From Sipunculus nudus (lineage: Eukaryota > Annelida > Sipuncula > Golfingiida > Sipunculidae), in assembly GCA_026874595.1 (NCBI GenBank), contig CM049310.1, forward strand, positions 17,834,058 through 17,898,057: a DNA stretch of 64,000 bases. The letters run 5' to 3'. The notes below the pieces were generated by a model. It was not told the DNA's origin and made no database searches. It saw only the letters and a list, made by a program, of their open reading frames with translations. Positions within the stretch are counted from its first letter, which is position 1. Each line of letters starts with the position of its first letter. The translations under genes and the position numbers were made by a program. Of this stretch, positions 38,631-50,500 are shown in pieces.

Positions 38631-40013
38631 TTCAAAACATTGCTTTTTTTTACTTTTCTACATTTTTCTACAAATTCCCTTTTTTACAAACCTTCGTGAG
38701 TTAATGGTATTATCTGTACTTTCTGTCACAATAAAATGACTACCACTAATTAGCGCAGCTAGATGAAGGTTGTGCAATGTGATGATCGCCTAATAATGCA
38801 CAATATTCGAATATGTCAGAAGAAAATATAAAATTAGTTGCTGAGATTAATATTACTATCCAGAGATATCAATGTAAATCTGAATAAAAAATATAATAAC
38901 ATAAAAAATAATACTCCTGTGAATAATGACACTTCTATGTCTGTCTCGCTTACCCAGGCCATCAACCACATGGAGAAGACTCTGCCTTTCGCCCACCATG
39001 ATCGCTATGGTTACCTGACCTTCTGTCCATCCAACTTGGGAACCACCATGAGAGCCAGCGTGCACGCCAGGATCCCCAAGGCTTCCCAGCTGCCAAACTT
39101 TGACGAAATCTGCAAACACCTGAACCTGCAAGTCAGGGGTCAGTACGATATAGATGTATATTGTTACATTTCAGAAACCATTGTCTTTTAACTTGTCTTA
39201 AATTACAAACCAAATGTATAGTGACGGTGAAATAGAGAAAAGCTTGACAGTATTTCTGGCCTGGCCTCTGTAGAGACTCATATAGTTTTAATGACCATTA
39301 CTTTTTCAAGTAATTGCATTTGTTACAAATTATTATTTTTTTAATCCTGGAGAATTCTTTTAAATATTTCATGATGGTTAAACAATTCACTACATAGGCA
39401 ACTAATACTAAAACTATATATTATAACTCCATGGAGATACAAGGCAACAACAACAAAAATAATATTTATACGGACACTTGCAGCAAAAAAAAAAAAAAAA
39501 TTATGTTAGAGACGCAATACGTGGAATTTTGGCAGCTTGGCAAGCTTTAATTCTTGGAGTGGTGTTAACAGCAACACAAAGGTAGGTCAAAAGTGTAGGA
39601 ATTGTGTGCTAAGGTATTGGGGGAAAACTTAGTAACATTTTCTGATTACCAAGTTCTCATCCCTCACTTGCCCCTTTACACAGAACTATCAGCCAAAAAA
39701 ATAAAAAAAATGGAGCGGCACACTGGTATAGAGTATTTTTTGTGTTATGGCCTAATTGTATATTAAATCATGCAACCAAGGAAATCCAAGGGTTTATGTT
39801 AATTTTTATTTTTTACTTTTAGGAATCCACGGTGAGCACACCGAGAGTGTGGGCGGTGTTTACGACATCTCCAACAAGCGTCGTCTTGGTCTGACGGAGT
39901 ACCAGGCCGTGTGTGAGATGGCCAGAGGCGTCTCCATCATTTTGTTGATAGAAGATGCCTTGTCTAGTAAACCCCTCGGCAAATCCAGCAGCAAACTCTG
40001 CACCATTCTATGA
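35059..40013 (+). CDS. AK: Arginine kinase copy 3 (AK3), six exons, 370 aa, CaaX C-terminus
   Basis: Coding exons: 35059-35212, 37170-37441, 37867-38015, 38374-38539, 38958-39138, 39823-40013, same lengths and phases as the other copies and an open frame throughout. Catalytic residues are intact. Differences from AK1/AK2 include Q140E (VIENK at the end of exon 2), D160 (LPDDLAG), F211Y (GIFYNKSK) and Ser instead of Cys at 355. The tail reads [15 protein letters not shown], so the CaaX box is kept while the spacer before it varies. Introns and the distal 3' flank are clearly more diverged from AK1/AK2 than those are from each other, so AK3 split off earlier. It lies last in the plus-strand run and faces AK4 tail to tail across a spacer of about 7.5 kb. 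TATA box at 34960. Confidence 0.96.
36337..36354. repeat. Poly-G tract in AK3 intron 1
   Basis: Run of 18 G. Similar homopolymers lie at 720-736, 32701-32716 and (as C) 51215-51226. These are possible assembly weak points. Confidence 0.9.
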
Positions 40014-40190
40014 TGTCACAAAAATCAAGCCAAACACCCTCTAGATTCAAACAAAAACAAGCACTGTGCCGCCATCTGGTACCAAATCTTTTAACAGATG
40101 GTTCTGTTTAGGGAGCTAAAAATCGTGTGTATAAATTCTGTGTATATATTACGAGCTTTATTTGAATCTTCCTGGGAAGAAGATTTTAGT

Positions 40191-40214
40191 ATTCATGACA
40201 ACCATACGAGATTT
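40191..40214 (+). promoter_or_regulatory. Conserved 3' block of AK3
   Basis: ATGACAACCATACGAGATT core about 180 bases after the stop at 40013, in a flank that otherwise aligns only weakly with AK1/AK2. Confidence 0.4.
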
Positions 40215-40499
40215 AACACGAGGCATTTTTCAAAGTGCTGCGTCATGTCGGCTTTGAGCGTAGAAGTGCAATTCTGGTGCAATCTTTGAAGTGGACTTTG
40301 GTGTGACTGTAGCGTTGTGTAATGACCGATCTTCACTATGCAAAAATAGATCCGATGCATTTTTACCCAGAATAAAACATAACCGGCGATTGTCTTAATT
40401 TTTTCATCATTTACTCCATACATTGATGATTTTATTCTCTCGGTCATTTCGGACTTAATATGTGTTCCCCCTTGTACGTTCCTTTGTTAAATTGTCTGG

Positions 40500-43400
40500 T
40501 TATCTGTGTCAAATTCTCTTGAAGATTTCCAAGGAATGGTCCCGCAAGTCAATATTGATTTAATGATTCTGATATTTTGTTTTGAATTCTCTATTTGTTC
40601 GTGCTAGTATTTTACTCAGCCTGTGAAATGTTGTAACATTAACAAGTTATGACAATATTGTACGAATCCAATTCTTAGGATCGTTTAAATTCAAGATCTT
40701 GTATATTGCCGATGTCACAAAGAATCCGGCTCGCCTATCAATAACTCCAAACACTGACAACAGATTCAGTCTGCGCTGAAAATATAATACCAACTGAACT
40801 AAAAGAAAAATATGTATGTAAATAAAATAATAAACTTTCCTTTAACATATAAAGTTTAAATACTGAACCGATGACGCTGCGTCGTATAAAAATATTGAGT
40901 AGCCCTTATAAGTAAACTCGTCCAGTCTATGTTTCATAGTTGTAGGTTTGTAGTCAAAACAGTGGCCCGGTATAAATATAGTCCATTATGTCAACTTTAT
41001 GAACATTCCATAAAATACAGTGCAAAACAATTTTTATGTCTGCATCCTTAAACAATGGATTGGTAATGATAATTATGTAAACATGTCCTTTTCATGAAAG
41101 CCTGTATGGATTTTTGTTTTTATTAAAAAGAACACAATGACATTTTTAACCGAGATAGTTCATTCTTCTTCACACGAAGTAAAAGGGTCGAGGGATTAAA
41201 GTAGACAATGATTATTCCTCTGTCACGTTCCCAAATATGGTTCATCCAAAACACTAACGGACTTCTCCAACCATCGCTCGGCGAGTGCATACCTTTATTG
41301 TATATGTTTGACCGACCGGCTGTTGGTTTGCAGAGCACATTATATCGTTGATCGGGCAAAAATATTTCAATATTTAGTTTCAGAAATGCAAGGCTCTTAA
41401 TTGTGCATCATCTGAATATAATATGTGTCCATATGTATATTTGTAAAATAAATATGTCAATATATATATAATTTAAAACCTGTATCCGGGCAGATTGCAG
41501 CCCTTCCCATCGTAGGTGTGACTGGCAATATTTCACAGGAAAATAAGATTCTCGGCCTCTCTGCATGGTAAAATCATTCAGTTCAGTCGGATAAAACTTA
41601 AATACACATAAACAATTGCAATTATTTGATCAGTTTGTCTGTACAAACGTTTCCAAGCACAACCTTCCCGGTACACCGACTTACTTTTATTTAATTTAAC
41701 TGTTTGTGCTTTGAGCAATCGATCGCGTCTGATGATTATTAAATGTCACACCACTAGAGATGTGAACGACCATGTTCTTTTAACAGTCACTCAAACTAAC
41801 TGGCTGAAACCCTTGCATACGTACACTCCAAAAGATAAATAAGGAATGGGTTAACAAAATTTAATGTATATATTTAAGAAAACATACTCTTACGTTTTTC
41901 TGGAGAGGCGATCCTTACATACAAACACTAATGATCACAAAAGTTCCATAATAATCACAGAAACAACAACCAAGTCGTTAACCACAGTACACAAAGTAGT
42001 CCCTTGTTAACACGTCTTCTGATTACATGACACACGGGGTATTGATATGTAGCGTTGCCCGGCTTACCCATAGTTCGCGCTGTGTTCGCAGTACAATCAG
42101 TCCACCTTTAGATACACGGGGCCCCTAAATGGTGTAATGGTATAACTCACAAGTAAAAGTTCACGCATTACTCACTAATTAGCCCACAGACGATTCTATC
42201 TTTACTTAGAGTCAATGTCTTTCACATCTGATGTCTCCTGGAATCATCTAGCTCTAAGTAACCGAAAATGCTTCCACACTGCTATATCCAGTATCTCCAC
42301 AGTTACGCGTTATATAATGTCATTGGCCTTCCTCAGATATCGACAAACTACGCTTATAGACATCATCTCTCAGTTGTCTAGCCTCTGATGCATGCAGACT
42401 TGCCCCTGGACAGCAGATATCGTCAGGCTACACGCACTGGCGCGCTGCATGATCAGGCACTTGTCGTGAATTTCGTCGTCTTTTTTATGCTTGTGGACGT
42501 TATAAGTCCTAACCGTCTTATGGCCAATCACCACTGACTAAAATGTCGACTGCCAATTATTTCATGAATTTTAATAAGGACACTCCTCTAGGGACAAAAC
42601 CCTGGTAAAGTCAAACTGAAAAGATCGGAACTTTTGAAGTCTACAACAAACAATCGTCACTATAGAGACCGCTCAACAGAGACGGCTCCCACGGAGTTAA
42701 ACTGTACTGAATTAACATCAAATGAAACACGTGTGCTCTCTGACCAAAGTTCCCTCGCTAATATCTAAACATGATTTTCCAAATAAATGTACAGTTAATT
42801 ATCAAAACAATCATCGGGTTATACTCCCTACTAAAACATGCAATACAATGACTAAAACACGGTCCTCTGATGACATTTATTTCAAACAGTATACAGGAGT
42901 AAGGAAACGGTATTTAGCGAAATATTGTCAGATACCATAATAGTTCATGGAGAAAACAATAACTTATAAATTTATCTAAAATACTTTATATGTGAATAGA
43001 TCCCTTTAATAATTTGGTTTCTGTCGCAGATCGTCCTGTTATGAAAATCAGTGAAAAAAACAACAAAGCGCCTTTAATAGATACTACAGTCAAGGTAGAA
43101 AATCCGATAGATACAAAAAGTATAAACAAAATCACTTTTATTTATATTGATGACAAAACACTATTTCTGAGCACGGGCGGATTTGTATTTTCTAATTATC
43201 TGACATTCTCTGCTTTAATGTTATGCTCTTGACCACGTGCCTAGTCCATAACTTAATCTTAGTTTAACATATCTTTGACGTTACTACATAAATGCGTCAT
43301 CCGTTGTTATTAGATGGAATCGTTATCGACAACGGCGAAGGTTGCTAACTCTAAAGTTTTTCTAAAATTCTTTAAAAAATCTAATGGTCATTTCTTGTTT

Positions 43401-45510
43401 TAATTTATTAATTAATCTAACAAAATGTCCCCCGGTCCCGAAAGGGGGCAAAGGCCGATAAAAATGGTCTGAAAGCCTTTATAAAATTAAAGGTTGCTGT
43501 GGTTGAAAAAGAGATGTTCCGACCCCATATGTACTGTACCAACAAATAATTTACATTTGAGATGCATCAACCGCTATTTTACACATCTTACGAGGATTTG
43601 CGATCTACAATTGTCCGTAACCCAAAAAGCCCACATGTTATAACGCCAAGGTGAAGCTAACACACTTCTGAAGGCCATAACTCGAAAGGAAAGGTTACGG
43701 TTGCTGAATTTTGCAAAAGTACGACACAAAAACAGTTTTCCGGCAGCCAGAGGTCAACTTTTCTGCTAACCTTGTTTTAGAGTTTTGCCTACATATCAGG
43801 TGTGAAAATATTGAGGTTAGCCCGCTGTCACCCTTGGGCAATTTTAGTTAATTAGCATCATACAAAAATGGCCTCTACAATAATACTAAAATAACAAAAA
43901 TACCATAATTACCTTAATATTTAACCAAGAGGGTTAAGGGTATTATGACTCAGGGAACATTTTTTCGTTATTTTTTTCGTATACATAATTACGACCATTT
44001 TCAAAACAGCTGTGCCACCTACCTCACAAATGCATCACCCCCGACAGCTTAAGAACAAGAGCGTGACAAAAGAGGAGAGACGTGACAAGTCTAGTGCGAC
44101 CTCAATTATAATATATAGACGGTGAAGTGCAATGTGACGGGTCTAACGATACCAGATCGTGAACACCGAATATATTTCCCTCTTCCTCATCTGGTGACAT
44201 CTAGTGGCGAATTTAGAAACTATATTTAAAATTATAATCTCGTTTGAGCGTTTTTATTTTAAATTAATAAACTTTGCTCTGAATACCATAAAACATGTCT
44301 CATTTAATATATTGGGGGAGTCGTGCTAACTCGGTGAAAACTTTCATCGATGGTCCCCGTTCTAAATTAAGATAGAATGGTGGCCGTTTCTCAAACAAAC
44401 AGGTGAAATAAACTAGGGCAATTGATAAAACTCGGGAGTAGGAAGCCTGTCGAAAGTCGGAAACCGCCATACTTTTTTATTATAATAATAATCAACACCT
44501 TTTCGGGTTAAATGGAAGTTAAATGTCCCCAGAAAGTATCACAGTTATTTATTCCCATATATGAAAATTTAGTCGAAAATAGCAAATACTTGTGCTACGC
44601 ACGGTTTTGGGCCGAACACGACAATCCGTACGGGTGTATCGGAAATTCACCAGAAATCCGGAGATACGGAAAATCACACGAATCGCGTTACGCTTTTAAC
44701 ATATAGATCCATTATATGTATGGTGTTATGGATAAAAATCTTTAGGAACAGCGCCCGAACCATGTTTCCGAACAGCGTACAGTAGCACACGTCACCCTAA
44801 GCCAGTGCCTAACATGTGGTCGGGGTCTTTGACAAATAGTCACTTACACATGTACCATGTGACATGAGAAACTGATCAAAGATATCACATATACATACAA
44901 AACAAACCATTCATGGAATAGACCTTAGAAGAAAAAGCAAAAATACCAGTTTTATTTGTGAAAATAGTAACAATGATGGCCATGACTTATACGCAATAAG
45001 CATACAAACTGAATGAAAGAATAAAAGGTCTTTAAAAATAAAGGGTATCACATAAACATTATTGAAAATGAGATGGCTCATGCATGTAAAAGAATCATAT
45101 ACCAGCACAAACGTATTAAATTTACATTTTTACAAGAATCTTACAGTTGTAACAGCAGTTATGAGAAAAAAATATCGATTTTCAAAACATTTTAAGTCAA
45201 TATTATTTGTTACTACTTTAGTGGTGCCATACAACACGTGTACACATCACACTGTACCAACCACGACGTGAAATTTGTTAAAATTTTCTTTACATCTGTT
45301 GAATATTAGGCCTCCATGTATTGGTGAATATTTGTCAAGGACCTCAGTCGCATGCAAGGCCCTTGACTTCGTGCGACCGTGTGCGACTGTATGACCATTA
45401 TCGAAACCTGCGACCCGGTAGATGTGCACTCAAGCATTTTAGATCATGTGAGATTGAAGATACAAAGAAATGAGGGGGCACGGGAGAGCAAATATAAAAA
45501 TAATTTAGGG
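40500..45510. other. Gene-free spacer between AK3 and AK4
   Basis: No frame with recognisable homology on either strand. Contains one copy of the repeat at 44612-44707. The 41.5-42.7 kb stretch is more GC-balanced than the rest, without a clear feature. Confidence 0.5.
44612..44707 (+). repeat. Dispersed repeat, copy 1
   Basis: AATCCGTACGG, then GGAGATACGGAAAATCACA, then a CGTTACGCT-type segment and ATATAGAT. The second copy is at 45834-45917, same orientation. Confidence 0.5.
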
Positions 45511-45750
45511 ACCTGGACAGCTGAGTGGTAAAATGCTCGGCCTTCTCCGCTGACGACCCGGGTTCGATTCCCGGCGTGGCTATGAGAATGGGTTGTAGTT
45601 GCCCGTCCAAGGTCGGTGGTTTTCTCCGGGTCCTCCGGTTTCCTCCACCCTTACCGACTACCGAGCGCCAACATCCGAGCCATTGAGAGTGCCTTGTATT
45701 AGTTATTATAACTAGTTGTACAATCCATGTAAAATAAATAAAGTTTATAT
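45511..45750 (+). mobile_element. tRNA-derived SINE (family A), full copy
   Basis: Head with pol III A box (AGCTGAGTGGTAAAATGC) and B box (GGGTTCGATTCCC), body with TTGCCCGTCC and TTCTCCGGGTCCTCCGGTTT, and tail ACTAGTTGTACAATCCATG followed by AAATAAATAAAGTTTATAT. About 240 bases. The best-preserved copy in the window. Confidence 0.85.
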
Positions 45751-45833
45751 AAAAAAATTATTTATTACGCACGTAATACGCAATATTGCAATTAAAAGTT
45801 GGAGGAATCTCTCAAACCTGGAGCATATGTATG

Positions 45834-45917
45834 TCGAAAATCACGGCAATCCGTACGGTGGTATCAGAGGAGATACGGAAAATCACAAAAAGCGCCTTAC
45901 GCTATTAATATATAGAT
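45834..45917 (+). repeat. Dispersed repeat, copy 2
   Basis: Matches 44612-44707 in the same order. Lies just after the full SINE at 45511-45750. Confidence 0.5.
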
Positions 45918-47320
45918 TATTGCAATTAATTGTCTTTAGCCAAACATGCTGATCCCGTACACGGGAGGAGGAGTGTCACACAACACCAGTGAAGGCTATG
46001 TATAAACGCAATCCACCTGTCAAAGTGTGAACACGCCAGTTGCTTGGACGCCGCGGTACAGTTAAAAACCTCCCAGCCCCTCCCGGCTAATTCTGCCGCT
46101 GCTCACTGCACGCAATTTGCATACCATAATGGTTTCTATACATATAATCCAAAATTTCCGTTTCGATCCTCTGATTTATTCTTCACTTTCTATGTCATGC
46201 ACCATTCGTTATAGGCCAGGTATTAATTCATCCTTGGAAAAGCCCAATTTATATTGAAGGTCTGACTCTGAGGCCCAATTATTTCACACTTTGTTGATTG
46301 AAGTATAAAAAAAATGAAATGCCAAGACAGATTTAATCAATCGGAAGCCACTCTGAAGTAAGAGGCAATGCTCAAAATGTGTAAAACCCGGAAGACAAGG
46401 AAAATGCACCAACCAACAATGGCACAAAGGGTCTTGATCCGATCAAATTTCAATAAAGTCAACATTTATATATCTTAATTATGTCACAACTTATTATAAC
46501 TAACATAAAAATATATAAAGTATTATCATACATACAAAACAAATAAAATAGTCATTCAAATACGATACACCATAAATCGCTTTATTTCAACATAACAAAA
46601 CATAATATCAATTTTACTTTTAAAACAGATAACTAAAATTTATAATAAAATGTTGATATATTTTATAATATTTCATTAAGCGAATATTACATGATACAAA
46701 TATGGAATACATTATACAATGTATAATAAAATTATACTTAATGTATAAAAATCACATTATATAACATTGAATATATATTAATACAACAACGAACTAATTT
46801 GAGATATCATTAAATTATATAATACTAAATAATTTGATGAAATATTGAAATAATATAATAAAAATTCATAATATTTTAAATAGGCCATCGAATTTGAACA
46901 GAACATATTATAGAATAATTTAATATGAGAAAGTAACATATAGTGATATAAATTCATATTGATTCATAAATGTGTTTATCTGTACATTTGTTATGACTAT
47001 TTATATATAAATTCATGTATGTAGTTACTTATTTGTTTAAAGAATAATCAATTATTATTCCGCTGATCTGCATAGATCCTCCAAAGGGGGTCTATTCACA
47101 CACAAAAAATGGGCAACCAATGACAGGACATATGTTGCCATTCCTACATTTGGCACTTGCAGTTTTATTAGTTGTAGCCAATTCCATTCTAAATATGTGT
47201 TTTATGACGTAACTTTATAGGCCTATGCGATTCCATATTTTAAGTCCGAACCAAATTAGCACAAAACGTGATATTAGACTTGAAATAACTCCAAAATATT
47301 TTTAAAACATAGAAGTATAT

Positions 47321-47346
47321 ATGAATCTCGTATGGTTGTCATGGAT
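47321..47346 (-). promoter_or_regulatory. Conserved 3' block of AK4
   Basis: Minus-strand copy of the same core, about 200 bases after the AK4 stop at 47545. Confidence 0.4.
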
Positions 47347-47544
47347 ACTTTTATTTTCAAATAAGGCTTCTTATATATGCACAAAATAATTACATACACC
47401 CTCGATGTTTACTCCGATATAGGCACCTGAGGGCAACAAAAATATCACCGGAAGTACGTAAATAAACTCGCTTTTAATCAATAGCGACAAGAATGTTTGA
47501 TTGACTTTGGAATTAAGAGGATGTTTAGCTCGATTTTCTTGACA

Positions 47545-50500
47545 TCATAGAATAGTGCAGAGTTTGCTGTTGGATTTGCCGAGGGATTTACTAGACAAGG
47601 CATCTTCTATCAACAGAATGATGGAGACGCCTCTGGCCATCTCACACACGGCCTGGTACTCCGTCAGACCCAGACGACGCTTGTTGGAGATGTCGTAAAC
47701 ACCGCCCACACTCTCAGTGTGCTCACCGTGGATTCCTAAAAGTAAAACAACAGAAAATTAACATTAACATGTGGATTTTTATAGTGGTTATTTTGTAATG
47801 TTAGACAATTTGAAAGACAATGGGTTCTTAATTGTAAAAAACATACATGTACGTGTATATGGTACTGACCTCTGACTTGCAGGTTCAGGTGTTTGCAGAT
47901 TTCATCAAAGTTTGGCAACTGGGAAGCCTTGGGGATCCTGGCGTGCACGCTGGCTCTCATAGTGGTTCCCAAGTTAGATGGACAGAAGGTCAGGTAACCA
48001 TAGCGATCATGGTGGGCGAATGGCAGAGTCTTCTCCATGTGGTTGATGGCCTGGGTAAGCGAGACAGACATATTAGTGTCACTATTCACAGAGTGTATTA
48101 TCATATATTTTTATGAAATGGCCATTCAGGATTTCAATTGATAGGTCAGAATAAAAATATAAATCTGGTCAACAATTTACTTTTGTGCGTAAACTCATAC
48201 ATGTTGCCTAATCAGTCGATCAGTTAGTTTGTACAACACTTATTTTTAATTAATCGCAGACAATGGTAAAAATATTAAAGCTGACCAAAATGAAAAGGTT
48301 GCGCAAATTAATGGTACTTATTTCATTGTCTAAGAAAGTATTAATAGTAGCAAGGCAAAAAAAGGTCTGTCAAAAATGGGATAGTGGTAATCTGTAGGAA
48401 ATCTTGGCAAAGAAAAATAAAAAAAAAGTTAAAAAGGCAATGTTATTCTTTAGGCACTTTAATATCGATTGCGACAGAATCGTTTTTAATATATTTTTTA
48501 TTAATACATACATACACACACATGTCTCATTGTGTTAAATGTATTATTAATCGACACCGTGATACTCCCTTCATATTTACCTTGATCAGTCTCCTGTAAA
48601 CCTCAGCCAGGTTACCGCCCATCTGCATGGAGATGAACCTGAGATGATCCTCCTCGTTGCACCAGGTCAGGAAGGTCTTGCTTTTGTTGAAGAAGATGCC
48701 ACGACCGTTGGGCCAGTCGTTGTAGCCACCGGCAGCGCGGAGGAACCTAAAACCAACAGAAGTAGACTTTAAAACGCCTTTTCTTACAGCCTGTGCCTTT
48801 CAAAGGTATCACTAAGTGTTGTCTTATATTTTAACCTTTAGAATTCATTTTTGTTGAAAGGACATTTGTCCAATGAAGACAAAAAATCTGCTCTAATATC
48901 TCTCTCTCTCTCTCTCTCCTTATACTATACTACTACTACTAGAATTATAACCTTTATTTATTTTACATTGATTGTACAACTAATTATAATAACTAATATG
49001 AGACACTCCCCATGGAACGGATGGTGGCGTTCGGTCGTCTGTAGAGGTGGAGGAAACCTGAGAGCCCGGAGAAAACAACTGATCTTTGACGGGCTACTTG
49101 AATCCCACTTTCCCGGGAATCGAAAGTGTGTCGCCAGAGGAGAGAGCCGGGCGTTTTACCACTCGACTGTCCAGGCCCGAACTACTACTTCTACTACTAC
49201 TACTACTTATACTCCCTCTACTATACTCCTACCTGCATTGTCACTTGCTTTGTATTCACAGAAAATGTTTATTAAAGACGACCACTTATGACAATAAAAA
49301 AATGAATCTCCTTTTTAAAAGTCAATTATTTCGTTGAAGATTTTGCCCTGCCATGTGCGTACCATGTCTTGTTTAAAGAGTGAGAGACGTTTACCTGTCG
49401 TGGTCGTTGAAGAGAAAGTGGTCATCCACGAGTTGTTGCTGGGTTTCCTTGTTCATGCCCTTCAGTGGGTGGTACGTTCCAGCAAGGTCGTCGGGCAGAG
49501 TAGCGAGGGCGTTCTTCACACGATCCTCAAGCTCCAATCTGTCCTGTAAAATTAAACACATACATTTCAGTCCTAATCCGAATTCTGATTTTCTGTCTCT
49601 GAATATTTGAGTAAAAACACTTTTTATTCACTCTCCGTGTCACTACAACTTGGTTCATTAAGACCCCTGGGGTATAAAATAATTTATATTTTTTTATTAT
49701 TTAATCAAAAGTAGCAAAGACGCTGCAATTGGTACATTTGATGTTTGCCTGAAGAACTGCATTGCAGCAGAAAGACATTAGATCCTTTAAACGAAAAATC
49801 CGGTAACAGAATAATATTGAATTTTCAACATTTTTTTTTTAATTTAAATTACCTTGTTCTGGATGACAGGCGGGAAGGCAAATCCCTCGACGCTGCGACC
49901 GACGCGCACCCTGGTGGAGACCACGTACTTGCCGTCAATGTCAAGGTCGCCAAAATCAAGGTTATCCAGGTTACCAAAAGTTGGTGCAGGATGAGAAATC
50001 TCTTCGATATATGCAGGTACATTATGATAATCCCTGATGACGGGGTCGAGGGCATCACGGAATACATCGTAAGCCTCGGGGTCAGAAGCATAGATACCAA
50101 CACCGCTGTCCAGGTTGGCAACACCTGCAAGGTCAAGGACACCGTCATATAACAAAAGTATGAAAATTACAAATAAGTTTTTCATGATAATGCAAAATAA
50201 ATCATATAACAGAGCAGACCCATGTATTTAATGAAAAAACGATTATCTAGAAGAAACATTTAAGGTTAATTCAGTTACGGAGAAATCAGGTATAGCCGAA
50301 AAAAATACATGTTTATATTATTGCTAAAACTGTTTGTATAAACTTTTCATCATTATGTATAGAATGGTTTACAATGTATATCTACATACACATGACAGAT
50401 GTACATACACAAATACAAACCTGGAAGAATATCCCTTTGTGCTCACACCTAATCAGCTAATTGGCCTAAGGTTTAACAGTGTGTGCAGTAATAATTATAT

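Larger units (their letters stand above)
32735..40500 (+). repeat. AK duplication unit C (carries AK3), more diverged
   Basis: The left end (around 32740-32880) still aligns with 12880-13030 (TTCATTCGTG, CCGGATCAT, CCACACCAAAATCT). Most of 33000-34400 is poorly conserved with units A/B; alignment resumes near 34260 and is strong from about 34800. Nothing coding is seen upstream of AK3 in this unit. Confidence 0.65.

Noticed and set aside
43014-43232. 72-codon frame in the AK3-AK4 spacer
   Set aside because: No homology recognised, AT-rich composition, no splice or promoter context. Consistent with chance.
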